This document shows positions 28,101-38,211 of a DNA stretch of 64,000 bases, in pieces. The position numbers and the translations under genes are program-made. Position 1 is the stretch's first letter, and each line of letters begins with the position of its first letter. The notes under the pieces were generated by a model. The model did no database searches and was not told where the DNA came from. It saw only the letters and a list, made by a program, of their open reading frames with translations. Source of the DNA: Nannocystis bainbridge (GTDB taxonomy: Bacteria; Myxococcota_A; Polyangia; Nannocystales; Nannocystaceae); the NCBI RefSeq assembly GCF_028368995.1, contig NZ_JAQNDL010000003.1:558001-622000 (forward strand). Direction: 5' to 3'.

Positions 28101-28233
28101 GCAGACCCGCGAGCTGCGCACCGGTCGCCGTCGCCAGCGCGTCGCTCAGGTCCGGCCGTACCGCGATCTCGAGCCGATACGTGCAGAGCTCGGGGACCGT
28201 CTCATGTGGATGCTCCGCTGATCGCTGGGCCAC
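25126..28233 (-). CDS. purL: phosphoribosylformylglycinamidine synthase with N-terminal PurS-like domain
   Basis: About 1035 aa from a GTG at 28233 (the frame continues to a TTG at 28305, which lacks support). Residues about 15-85 (YRLEIAVRPDLSDALA, VRSRKVYWLDLDI-like) form a PurS-like half, followed by FGARAT/PurL motifs: QTWSEHCKHKIF, YKVETHNSPSALDPYGGAMTG, NRDSLGTG, GGRIGKDGIHGATFSS, LTDNGAGGLSSSIGEM, VSGKDSMKN. It is longer than small PurL (about 740 aa) because PurS is fused, yet lacks the glutaminase of large PurL, which is the separate purQ downstream. Three 14-bp repeat copies (25403, 26257, 26536) lie inside in poorly conserved stretches. Confidence 0.93.
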   Translation of the reverse strand: MAQRSAEHPHETVPELCTYRLEIAVRPDLSDALATATGAQLAGLHPTGLRSRKVYWLDLDISPDEARQVLAALTDPVAEVGAIGALADDFGAPAGAAGHPWLLTIGFRPGVTDSVGTSVKRAAEDCLGRALRGQVYTGTTYAIWGLEEAHAERAARELHNPLIERATLERSPRPQAFAVPRAGGVHEAVVATVALGAADDATLMRISTQGMLALTLTEMRAIQRHFVDLGRDPTDAELECLAQTWSEHCKHKIFAAPIEYTDPDGATRTIDRGLFRTYIRGATEAIAAARAADDGDAPFLVSVFHDNAGVVRFSDADHLVYKVETHNSPSALDPYGGAMTGIVGVNRDSLGTGLGADLLTNVWGYCFGEPDFAGQLPPGLMHPRKIRDGVHRGVIDGGNQSGIPYSRGWELFDARYAGKPLVYCGTVAVMPVTSAGRPTAEKVVRAGDVVVMLGGRIGKDGIHGATFSSVELDESSPVQAVQIGDPITQKMVADFLTEARELGLYSGLTDNGAGGLSSSIGEMATFTGGADIDLALAPLKYPGLMPWEVLISEAQERMTLAVPKDRLEALLELARRREVEATPLGEFTSSGRLRATWAGKPVLDLGLEFLHEGTPRVPLRARWSPPARPESAPAAVAAVLGEQRLADAPGSIGHDLLDMLVRPNMASHEHLGRRYDHEVKGLSVVKPWVGARQDVPSTATVMRARHLRPEGVILAEGVHPHYGDLDTDAMARACVDEAVRRALCAGARIDRLAALDNFCWPDPVQSDKTPDGEHKLAQLVRCCEGLRAACEAFGVPLVSGKDSMKNDAHLGGVKISIPPTLLVSVIGQMPDVRRALDLAPIAAGDLVFVLGPTGRHLGGSELSRQRGLVLHGVPTTDLAAAAARYAAFAAARDAGLVRSAHVAGRGGLAVALAHMTLAGELGLEVAVTDELLRPVPEDMSLTPAEFLFSESTGRIVFTCKPAAAGELTARLGGHGLQALGQVAAPGEDGGGWLRVRRGAQTIVELTAAALRERFRPAALHGPPAPLPARAQEVQR
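25403..25434. repeat. 14-bp-period repeat inside purL, three cores
   Basis: GCTG 25403, CATG 25417, CCGG 25431; encodes PVPEDMSLT. Confidence 0.6.
26257..26302. repeat. 14-bp-period repeat inside purL, four cores
   Basis: CATG 26257, CATG 26271, CCTG 26285, CAGG 26299. Encodes GSIGHDLLDML. Confidence 0.75.
26536..26553. repeat. 14-bp repeat pair inside purL
   Basis: CCTGTCC-TTCG-GGACAGC: 14-bp spacing, TTCG loop. Confidence 0.65.
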
Positions 28234-28314
28234 GGGGCCTTGCTTGGCGCAGGACCACTCCGCTGTCAATCGCGCCTCCGGCCGGCTAGAGAGGAGTTTC
28301 CGCAAGGTCGAGCC

Positions 28315-28343
28315 TTGACAACCGCGATCCCGTCATGCAAAAG
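28315..28343 (+). promoter_or_regulatory. candidate promoter upstream of the winged-helix gene
   Basis: A perfect TTGACA at 28315-28320 is followed after 17 bp by CAAAAG at 28338-28343, a poor -10 element. It sits in the 242-bp divergent region between purL and the regulator and would give a leader of about 130 nt. Only the -35 match is strong. Confidence 0.3.
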
Positions 28344-28475
28344 TCCGGACGAGGCTGACGCTTGGAGTGTCTGGTCTGGCGACTTCGTCGCCGTGACGAG
28401 TCGCTCGCTCGTTGTGATTTCCGTGGCGTCGGCACGGCCCTTTACGGGCTTCGCATACCGCTCCGAGGTTCATCT

Positions 28476-29093
28476 GTGAACAATCTGCCCCCCGGCCCTG
28501 CGGGCCTTGTGGACGATCGGCAAGAGCCGGTCCGTGACGCTTGGGCCGAGTCCCTGCGCGAAGTATTCGTCGACGTCATCAAGCAGCTGCCGAGCACCGT
28601 CACGCTCGGCGAGTTGGTCGAGGTCACGCGACAGAACCCCGCCCTCGCCCCGGTGCTCGATCACTACACCGTCCAGGAGCTCATCGACCTGGTGAAGGAC
28701 CGCCCGCGCTCGGCCGACCCGCTCGGCGCCGCCGCTGCGGCCGCCGTCGCCGCCGCCGCCGCCGCCAAGGTCAGCGAGCCGCAGTTCGACGAGGACGGCA
28801 ACCCGCTGCTCGACCTCGACGCCGGCTCGGCCGTCATCCGCCGCCGCGCCGACGCGCCCGACGGCGACCTCCGCCTGCTGCGCGCCCTCCTGCGCCAGAA
28901 GACCGGCCGCCGCGAGCCCGAGCTCGTGCAGGCCACCGGCCTCGCCTCCGACCAGGTGCGCCTGATCCTCCGCAACCTGCGGACCCGCGGCTACATCCAC
29001 ATCGAAGGCACCGGCGTCAAGCGCCGCGTCAAGATCACCCGCCACGGGGCCGGCTACCTGCGCAAGCTCGACCCCACGGCCGTGATCGCCTGA
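28476..29093 (+). CDS. winged-helix DNA-binding protein, putative regulator
   Basis: 205 aa from a GTG at 28476 with GAGG 7 nt upstream. Three parts: a helical N-terminus (about 20-75, LREVFVDVIKQLPSTVTLGE, VQELIDLVKD), an Ala-rich hinge (about 85-100), and a C-terminal winged helix (about 128-200): LLRALLRQKTGRREPELVQ, ATGLASDQVRLILRNLR as helix-turn-helix, then TRGYIHIEGTGVKRRVKIT as wing. It probably binds DNA and may regulate neighbouring or distant genes; nothing shows its target. It is divergent from purL. A five-core 14-bp array follows the stop. Confidence 0.65.
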   Translation: MNNLPPGPAGLVDDRQEPVRDAWAESLREVFVDVIKQLPSTVTLGELVEVTRQNPALAPVLDHYTVQELIDLVKDRPRSADPLGAAAAAAVAAAAAAKVSEPQFDEDGNPLLDLDAGSAVIRRRADAPDGDLRLLRALLRQKTGRREPELVQATGLASDQVRLILRNLRTRGYIHIEGTGVKRRVKITRHGAGYLRKLDPTAVIA

Positions 29094-29100
29094 GCTGCTC

Positions 29101-29160
29101 GCTGTCCCGCGGAGCATGTCCTCCGCGCCATGCTCGTCAGGACATGTCCTGAAGCGCATG
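29101..29160. repeat. 14-bp-period repeat, five cores
   Basis: GCTG 29101, CATG 29115, 29129, 29143, 29157; starts 8 bp after the winged-helix stop. Confidence 0.92.
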
Positions 29161-29210
29161 TGCTCTCGGTCGTCCGCGACGCGTCCGCCCCCCTGACCTC
29201 CCCCGCGCAC

Positions 29211-29243
29211 GAAAAGCCCCGCCGCGTCGCCGCGAGCGGGGCT
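29211..29243 (-). terminator. rho-independent terminator for the minus-strand vWA gene
   Basis: On the minus strand AGCCCCGC and GCGGGGCT form an 8-bp GC-rich stem around a 13-nt loop, followed directly by TTTTC. It lies about 45 bp beyond the vWA gene stop codon and is the only clear stem-plus-T-run terminator I found in the window. Confidence 0.7.
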
Positions 29244-29285
29244 CTCGTCACGCCCAGATACGGATGGTAGGGCGGCGGCGCGGGC

Positions 29286-30770
29286 TCAGCCCGGCACTTC
29301 CAGGGTCTCGCGGAGGATGCCGGCGAGGCAGTTGATCGCGTCCGAGAAGTCGTCGTCGCAGATCGACTCGATGCAGCAGCGGACCTTGTCGTCCTCGTTC
29401 AGCGACTGGCACACGTCGATGACGCGGGTGTTGGGGATCGCCTGGCCGGTGGCGGCGTCGGTGCAGCCGGGCCCGATGCCGAAGTCGTACTCCTTCTGCG
29501 CCGGGCTGTCGGTGTCGCCGGGCAGGATGTCGCCCTGGTTCCACACGCGGTAGACGAGGTCGAGCACGCCGCCGGCGGTCGGCTCGAACGGCGGCTCCGG
29601 GTTGTGCTCGGTCACCTTCGGCACGCCGAGGATGCCGAGCATGATGACGTCCTTCTTCTTCTGCTGGACCAGGTTGGTCTTGAGGTAGCCGATGTAGCGC
29701 GACAGCGGCTGCAGCACGCCCTTGTCCTCGGACATGCAGCTCTCGTAGATGCCGTCGGCGTTGGCGTCGACGCACGACACGCCGGCGTTGAAGCACGTCG
29801 CGCTGGTCGGCTCGTCCTTGACGCCTGGCTGGCCCGGCGTGTCCTCCCAGTACTGGTTGAACATCGGGTCGCTGGCGAGCTGCGGGTCGAAGTACTTGTA
29901 GTCCTTGACCGAGCACTCTGCCTCGTCCGTCAGGACGACGATCGCCAGCACCGCGCCGTCACGCAGGAACGGCTTGTTGCCCTGGTTCCACGGCTTGTTC
30001 GGGTCGAGCGCCTGCAGCATCGTCTCGAGCGGCGCCTCCATGCCGCAGCCGTCGATGCCCTGCGGGCCGATGCACGACAGCGCCTGCGCGACCGGGTCGC
30101 CGCCGTTCGGGTCGGCGTTGAGGATGTTGTCCTGGTCGAGCTGGAAGTTGATGAACGGGTCCGACGGGACCACCGAGCCCTTGCAGCCGTTGTTGCAGGC
30201 CTGCTCGACCTGGACCGGGTTGGCGCCGAGACCAGTGAAGCGGCCGATGCGGTCGACGCACGCGGTGTTGATCGGCGCGCCCTTGGCCGGGTCGTAGTCG
30301 GGCTTCTCGAACGGCGAACACAGCGGGTGACCGAAGTCGGTCGTCGTCACCATGATGTTGATGTTCGCGTTCACCGGCTTCTCGTTCTCGTCGGTGACGT
30401 TGCGCAGCTTGTCGATCAAGTACGGGAAGTTGGCCGCGAGGTTGGTCTGCTCCTCGCCCATCGTCCCCGAGTTGTCGATCACGAACAGCACGTCGAGCAG
30501 GTTGCACGCCGAGTCGGTGCCGCAGCTGCTCGCCGACGAGTCGTCCGGCGGCAGGTCGAACTTCATGCCCCCGGTCGTCGGGTTGACCGAGGTCATGCCC
30601 TCGGTCTCGTCAGGACCGGAGGTGAGCGTCAGGCCACCGGCGATCCCCGTCATCTGATTGGTGGTGACGTTGTCGGTGTCAGCCTTGTTGTCGTCGCCGC
30701 AACCGAAGAGCGCGAGCCCGAGCACGGAGAGGACGGTGAGGCGCTGTAAGTGTGAACGCTGAATGGTCAT
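29286..30770 (-). CDS. von Willebrand A domain lipoprotein, Cys-rich
   Basis: 494 aa. Lipobox VLGLALFGCGDD (Cys about 24), Thr/Gly linker, then a vWA-like domain starting CNLLDVLFVIDNSGTMGEEQ (MIDAS DNSGTM) and continuing IMVTTTDFGHPLC and AVLAIVVLTDEAECSV. Many paired Cys (SSCGTDSAC, ACNNGCKG, CFNAGVSCVD, VRCCIESIC) suggest disulphide-stabilised loops in the periplasm or outside. This long DNSGTM-type vWA lipoprotein is common in myxobacteria, with unknown role. The ATG at 30770 follows GGGAGCTC, a good ribosome site. A terminator lies just downstream. Confidence 0.85.
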   Translation of the reverse strand: MTIQRSHLQRLTVLSVLGLALFGCGDDNKADTDNVTTNQMTGIAGGLTLTSGPDETEGMTSVNPTTGGMKFDLPPDDSSASSCGTDSACNLLDVLFVIDNSGTMGEEQTNLAANFPYLIDKLRNVTDENEKPVNANINIMVTTTDFGHPLCSPFEKPDYDPAKGAPINTACVDRIGRFTGLGANPVQVEQACNNGCKGSVVPSDPFINFQLDQDNILNADPNGGDPVAQALSCIGPQGIDGCGMEAPLETMLQALDPNKPWNQGNKPFLRDGAVLAIVVLTDEAECSVKDYKYFDPQLASDPMFNQYWEDTPGQPGVKDEPTSATCFNAGVSCVDANADGIYESCMSEDKGVLQPLSRYIGYLKTNLVQQKKKDVIMLGILGVPKVTEHNPEPPFEPTAGGVLDLVYRVWNQGDILPGDTDSPAQKEYDFGIGPGCTDAATGQAIPNTRVIDVCQSLNEDDKVRCCIESICDDDFSDAINCLAGILRETLEVPG

Positions 30771-31029
30771 GTGAGCTCCCTGGCGGGCCGTGCCGCGCGA
30801 GCAGTCCTTCGTGCCACCATCGCACATGCTCGCAGCACAGCGCCACGGAAATTCGTGGCGCTAAGCGTGAGGCATTCCGTCCCCACGTTCGCAAAGATGG
30901 GCGAGAGAACTCACGATTACGTGCGACGCCTTCGCCCTGCGATGACACGGGCGGCAGCACCGCCGGCCATGCACGCGAACTTCGTCGCGCACTGTCCGAG
31001 CGCGCGCGCTGACGCGGGCTCGCGCGCGC

Positions 31030-32499
31030 TCAGAAGGTCGCCTGCAGCTGCAAGCGCACCTGGTCCATCGCGCCAGTGAACGCCGAGCTGTAGAGGCGGA
31101 GATAGTCGAGCTGCAGCTTGAGGAAGTGACGGGCGAAGAACACGTTCACCACGCCGCCCACCTCGGTCTGATCGGGCAAGCTCGTGCCGTGGCGCGCCGC
31201 GATCCCGCGCGAGCCGCCATAGCGCACGCCCAGCTCGAGCGGCGTATACGGGATCAGGTAGCCCGCCTGCGCGAAGTAGCCGATGCCGTTGCGCGCGGCG
31301 ACGGGCGTGAGCGGCTGACCCATGAGATCGACGGCGTTGCCGGGGATCCGCCAGCCGTTCCGCCAAAAGAAGGCGCTGTCGAGCGAGAAACCGGCGATCC
31401 GGAAACTCAGATCGGCGGTCGCGTTGTGGGTGCTGGTCAAGCCGCCGTCGGCCGGGATGGCGCCGGCAAAGCCATGGGTGTCGTGCGGGTCGCGATCGAT
31501 GAAGCCGTAGGCACCGCCGATGAGCATGCGCGGCTTCATGCTGCGGTCGAGGTCCGACTCCTCGAGGTCGTCGTACTGGCCGAACGGCAGCACCTCGAAG
31601 CGGCCGAGGTACATCAGGCCAAAGTTGCTCGGGCCGTACTTGGCGATGCCGTCGCCAAGGTAGACGCCGAGGTAGTAGCGCAGCTTGCCGAGCCCGGCGA
31701 TGTCCTTCGAGCGCAGGTCGAGGCCGATGTCGCGATCGAAGGTGAACTCGTTGTTGGCCAGCGAGCGATCGACGAACTGCAAGCTCGTGATCTTGTTCAT
31801 CCGCTGGTGGTTGTAAGGGACCTTGTACTGACCGACGACGAGGGTGAAGTCGCGGAAGCGGTCGAAGGTGAAGAACCAGTCGAGGATCGGCGAGCGGTGC
31901 GGGACGCCGTCCTTGAACCCGAGCTCGGCCGGCGCGAACGTGAGGGCGATGCGGTACTTGATGTTCTTGGTGAACACGTTGCCGCTCAGCCACACGCGCG
32001 CGCGCCGGAACTGCAGCGTGAGGTCGGTGTGCTCGGCGGGGCCGGGGCCCTGATCGGTGCCGGGCTGGCCGGGCACGTGCAGCACGCTCGCCTGCAGCTG
32101 CATGAAGGCGTTGAAAGCGAGCGAGAAGCGACCGCTGGCGCTGGCGACCTCGAGGCCGACGCCGGGCCGCCACTTGGTGCGGCCGTCAGCGGTGATCGGG
32201 TCCTCCGCCATGCGCGCGGCCTCCCACCGCGGCGCCCACTTCGAGGGCGGGGGCGTCGCGGGTGTGGCGGGCGTCACCTGAGCGGCGGCCCGCGGGGCCG
32301 CAGCCGGGGTCACGACCGGCGTCGCAGCCGGCGCCGGGGCAGCGACGCCCGGGCTCGTCGCGGGCGCGGGGCTCGGCGTCGCGGCCGGCGTCTCAGCGGG
32401 GGCGTCGCTCGCGGGCGGCGGCAGATCCGGCGACGGCGTCGGCTCCCACGGACCGGGAGACGCGAGGGCGACGAGCCCGCAGAGAAGCGTGACGTGCAT
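31030..32499 (-). CDS. OprO/OprP-type outer-membrane porin
   Basis: 489 aa. A short signal peptide (MHVTLLCGLVALASPGP) leads to a Pro/Ala/Thr-rich region (about 20-85), then a barrel: SGRFSLAFNAFMQLQASV, LTLQFRRARVWLSGNVF, KYRIALTFAPAEL, LVVGQYKVPYNHQRM and LRYYLGVYLGDGIAKYG are typical of phosphate-selective porin O/P family strands, and the protein ends in QATF with the terminal Phe used for barrel insertion. In Pseudomonas these form anion channels; in myxobacteria substrate specificity is unknown. The extra Pro-rich segment may cross the cell wall or form a periplasmic spacer. Not obviously in an operon. Confidence 0.82.
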   Translation of the reverse strand: MHVTLLCGLVALASPGPWEPTPSPDLPPPASDAPAETPAATPSPAPATSPGVAAPAPAATPVVTPAAAPRAAAQVTPATPATPPPSKWAPRWEAARMAEDPITADGRTKWRPGVGLEVASASGRFSLAFNAFMQLQASVLHVPGQPGTDQGPGPAEHTDLTLQFRRARVWLSGNVFTKNIKYRIALTFAPAELGFKDGVPHRSPILDWFFTFDRFRDFTLVVGQYKVPYNHQRMNKITSLQFVDRSLANNEFTFDRDIGLDLRSKDIAGLGKLRYYLGVYLGDGIAKYGPSNFGLMYLGRFEVLPFGQYDDLEESDLDRSMKPRMLIGGAYGFIDRDPHDTHGFAGAIPADGGLTSTHNATADLSFRIAGFSLDSAFFWRNGWRIPGNAVDLMGQPLTPVAARNGIGYFAQAGYLIPYTPLELGVRYGGSRGIAARHGTSLPDQTEVGGVVNVFFARHFLKLQLDYLRLYSSAFTGAMDQVRLQLQATF

Positions 32500-32555
32500 G
32501 GCGGCTATGTGCGGGAACAGCCCCCGCGCTGTCCAATGAATGTACTTTCACCGGA

Positions 32556-35192
<2,637 letters not shown>

Positions 35193-35372
35193 GGCGCGCC
35201 GCAACGCTAAGCCGAGCGCGCGCGATTGCCAAGAGAAACCCGCGGCGGCTCCGCGGAGGATCCGCCCGTCCGCGACCTCGGCGTGGACCGGTCGACTGCG
35301 GCGCGGCCCGACGGCCTCCGCGACCGGTCCGGCGACCTGCCTGACGCAGGCGCGGCCCGCCGCGACCGGCGC

Positions 35373-35882
35373 TCAGGGCTCCGGGCAGGGCCCGGAGCGG
35401 GGCGTCACGGCGATCGTCGCACCGGCCTCGACCTGGACCTTCGTCACCAGCGTGACCTCTTCCTTGCCGGGGCCGAAGCAGCGGCCGACGTAGCCGGTGT
35501 CGGTGAGCGCGCGGGCCTCGATGTGCCAGCGCCCGGCCGACCCGACGACCACCCGCATCTCCGCCGAGTTCTGGCTCGCGGGACAGGTGGCGGCGTCGCC
35601 GACCACCTCCTCGTACGGATCGACCTTGATCGTGCACGGGGCCGGCGGCGCCTGCTCGCAGCCGACCTTGGTCGCGCGCAGCGACACCGTGGTCGCGCCG
35701 TTGGTGCCGCACAGGTCGATGACGTCGACCTGCGCCACGATCTCGACCTCGCCCGGCGTCGCCCCGGGCGGGGTCGTCGTCGACCCGCTGCTGCCGCTCT
35801 CGGTGCTCGCGCCGCCGTCGTCGCCGCAGGCCATGACCAGCGCCAACGAACCTGTCCCCAGGAACCTGCTCCAAAGTCTCAT
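35373..35882 (-). CDS. small lipoprotein of unknown function
   Basis: 169 aa. Signal peptide MRLWSRFLGTGSLALVMAC gives a lipobox with Cys at residue 19, followed by GDDGG and a Ser/Thr/Gly linker. The mature domain (about residues 45-169) is beta-rich with six Cys (DLCGTNGATT, VGCEQAPPAPC, AATCPASQ, GRCFGPG, SGPCPEP), and looks like a single Ig-like fold. I do not recognise the family. Part of the signal peptide is encoded by a two-core 14-bp repeat (35851-35868). Confidence 0.75.
   Translation of the reverse strand: MRLWSRFLGTGSLALVMACGDDGGASTESGSSGSTTTPPGATPGEVEIVAQVDVIDLCGTNGATTVSLRATKVGCEQAPPAPCTIKVDPYEEVVGDAATCPASQNSAEMRVVVGSAGRWHIEARALTDTGYVGRCFGPGKEEVTLVTKVQVEAGATIAVTPRSGPCPEP
35851..35868. 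repeat. 14-bp repeat pair in a lipoprotein signal peptide
   Basis: CCTGTCC-CCAG-GAACCTG at codons 5-11 of the 35373-35882 gene. Confidence 0.6.
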
Positions 35883-35925
35883 CAAAGCTCCGTCTCCGTG
35901 CCCGTGTCGCCGCGCATCCTGTTTA

Positions 35926-35957
35926 CATGCCCCATGGGTCATGTCCCCAAGGACATG
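35926..35957. repeat. 14-bp-period repeat, three cores
   Basis: CATG 35926, 35940, 35954, with CATGTCC-CCAA-GGACATG as a perfect stem. Confidence 0.88.
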
Positions 35958-36016
35958 TCCTGAAGCATCCTCGGCCCCCGCGCCTCGCCGACCTGTCCCG
36001 AAGTATCATCGCCGGC

Positions 36017-38146
36017 TCACTTGCCCTTGCCCTTGCCGGTGTTGGTCTTCGGCTTGCCCTGCGGCTCGACGTGCTTGTCGCCGCGCGCGCCCTTGCCGGT
36101 GGTCGCCGCGGCCCCGCCCTCGACGGCCTGCTTGCTGGCCTTGAGGACATCCTGCCACACCTTCTTGCGACCGGCCGGCAGCGCCGCGAGGCGGCCCGTC
36201 ACCTCGGCCTCGACCGCCGGCCAGGTCTTGCCCTGGGCCAGCACCGTCGCGAACGCGGCCTCGATCGCCTCCGCGTAGTGCTTCGCCACATCGACCTTCG
36301 CCACCGCGCCGGCCTCGCTGAGCAGCTTGCCGCTGGCGACGAACTTGTTCTTGCAGGCCGCGTCGACCTGGGCCCGCGCCGCCGTGGCCGCCGCGATCTC
36401 GGCGTCGACCTCGGCCAGCCCGGTGCCCGCGTCGCTCGCCGTGGCCGCCAGCGGCAGGCCCGACCACAGGTCGCGCAGCTGCACGACGAGCAGCTGCGCG
36501 TGCTTCTGGCTGGCCCGCAGCGCGTCGCCGAGGTCCGCGTTGGCGTCCGCCTGGGCCTGCGTCTTGCCGGCCGTCATCTGCGCGCACAGTGCAACCTGCG
36601 CGACCGTGAAGCGGCGCAGATCGAGCGCGAGCTGCCGGCCCGCCGCCGCCGCGTCGGCCTGTCCTTCGGGACCGGTCGCCGCCCGCCCGAGCGCCTTGAG
36701 CGGCTCGGCCCCGCGACCCTCCTGGCGCCGGCTGACCTCGAGGTCCGCCTCGACCGCGGCGGCCGTGTAGCCCGCCCCGCCGGCCGCGAGGATCTCGGCC
36801 AGCCGCGCCGGCCCGGCGCTGTAGCCCCCGGCGGCCCCGTCGACCGTCAGCGCCGGCCCCTTGTACTTGCCGGTCTTGGCCTGCAGCGGCTGCTCGGCGG
36901 CCTTGGGCGCCTTGAGCAGCGCGAACGTCACCCGCGTCGGTCCGACGTAGCTGGTCTTCACGCTCTTGCCTGCCAGCGTGAATTTGGTCTTGTCGGTCAG
37001 CTCGCGCCCGCGGATCTCGCCCTCGACGCCCTTGCCTTCGGGACCTGTCCAATAGGACATGGCCTCCACGACAGGCGTCTTGATCACCGCGACCGGCTTC
37101 TTGCTGGCGAACTCGCGGCCCTGCGAGACCGCGACCAGCGGCTGGTCGGTCGGCGCGTCGTCGGGCAGCGTCAGCGTCACCTTCGACTTGCTGGCCGGCG
37201 CCTCGGGCTGCAGACTCACCTGTCCCAAGCGCCAGGTGGTGACCGCGTCGAGGTTCTTGCCGCTGATCTTGAGCGTGCCGGGCGCGCCGACCTCCTTGGG
37301 CACCGTCGTCAGCCCCGGCGTCGGGTGGACCGTGAACGCCACCGCCGAGCCCTTCTTGCGCGCCTCGGCCTTGAGGTCGCCCGACTTGGCGCCCTTGGCG
37401 ATCGTCACCGTCGCCTTGGTCTCGCCCTGCTCGCCGGCCTTGAGCGGCTTGCTGCCGAGCTTGAACTTGGCCGCCTCGAGGTGCGCGCCGGTGAGCGCCA
37501 CGCTGTCGCCCTCGAACGCCGCCGTCGGGCTCACCGCCGTCAGCGCCGGCGCGTAGAAGATCTCGTAGTCCTTCTTCAGCGCCGCCTCGCCGCCGACGCT
37601 CGTCACCGCCAGCGGCCCGGTGGTCCCCGCCGGCGCGGTGAAGCGGAGCGACGTCGCCCCGAGCTCGTCGACCTTCACCGGCGCGCCCGCGAGCGTCAGC
37701 GTCGTCACCCGGTCGAGGTTCTTGCCCTTGAGCGTCACGACCTCGCCGGGCGCCGCGAACTTCGGCGACGCGCTCGTGAGCCCCGGCGCCTTGACGAAGC
37801 CGGTGACCGCCAGCTCGGCGACCTTCTTCTTGGCCCGCTTGAGGAGCAGCTTCTTGGCGCTCTTGGTCTTGAGCGGCACGGTCGCGGAGATCGAGCCGGC
37901 CGTGATCTTCACTTCCTCGAGCGCGATCGCGTCGAGCATGACGACGTCGCCTTCGACGAAGTCCGTGCCGGTGATCGTGATCGTGTCGCCGGCGCCGAAC
38001 TCCGCCGGAGTCACGGCCTGCAGCGTCGGCGCGGCGGAGGCCTCCGCGGGCGTCTGCTCGGCCCGCACCGGCGCCGCGGCGGCGAGCAAGATCGCGACCC
38101 CGATCGCCGCGCCGATCACGTTCGCTCCAGAACCCGACCACGTCAT
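36017..38146 (-). CDS. exported IPT/TIG-like multi-domain protein
   Basis: 709 aa. Signal peptide (VIGAAIGVAILLAAAAPVRA), then five or so Ig-like repeats up to about residue 410: PAEFGAGDTITITGTDFVEGD, KFAAPGEVVTLKGKNL, TAAFEGDSVALTGAHL, EVGAPGTLKISGKNL. The pattern 'G..V.L.G..L' after a Pro/Ala-rich strand is that of IPT/TIG domains. The C-terminal 270 residues are Ala-rich and helical (coiled-coil-like), ending in a Lys/Gly tail (KPKTNTGKGKGK). It could be a surface stalk or cell-wall-binding protein. The start at 38146 gives the signal peptide at the N-terminus; the frame remains open to 38218 but would overlap the divergent protease gene. A three-core repeat (37044-37075) and a two-core one (36658) lie inside. 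Confidence 0.7.
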   Translation of the reverse strand: MTWSGSGANVIGAAIGVAILLAAAAPVRAEQTPAEASAAPTLQAVTPAEFGAGDTITITGTDFVEGDVVMLDAIALEEVKITAGSISATVPLKTKSAKKLLLKRAKKKVAELAVTGFVKAPGLTSASPKFAAPGEVVTLKGKNLDRVTTLTLAGAPVKVDELGATSLRFTAPAGTTGPLAVTSVGGEAALKKDYEIFYAPALTAVSPTAAFEGDSVALTGAHLEAAKFKLGSKPLKAGEQGETKATVTIAKGAKSGDLKAEARKKGSAVAFTVHPTPGLTTVPKEVGAPGTLKISGKNLDAVTTWRLGQVSLQPEAPASKSKVTLTLPDDAPTDQPLVAVSQGREFASKKPVAVIKTPVVEAMSYWTGPEGKGVEGEIRGRELTDKTKFTLAGKSVKTSYVGPTRVTFALLKAPKAAEQPLQAKTGKYKGPALTVDGAAGGYSAGPARLAEILAAGGAGYTAAAVEADLEVSRRQEGRGAEPLKALGRAATGPEGQADAAAAGRQLALDLRRFTVAQVALCAQMTAGKTQAQADANADLGDALRASQKHAQLLVVQLRDLWSGLPLAATASDAGTGLAEVDAEIAAATAARAQVDAACKNKFVASGKLLSEAGAVAKVDVAKHYAEAIEAAFATVLAQGKTWPAVEAEVTGRLAALPAGRKKVWQDVLKASKQAVEGGAAATTGKGARGDKHVEPQGKPKTNTGKGKGK
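37044..37075. repeat. 14-bp-period repeat inside the IPT/TIG-like gene, three cores
   Basis: CCTG 37044, CATG 37058, CAGG 37072. Confidence 0.75.
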
Positions 38147-38211
38147 GACGCGCACCGGCGAAGATTCGCCCCGCGAGCCGGCGATCGTCAAGGTATCCTC
38201 GCCGGCGCCGT

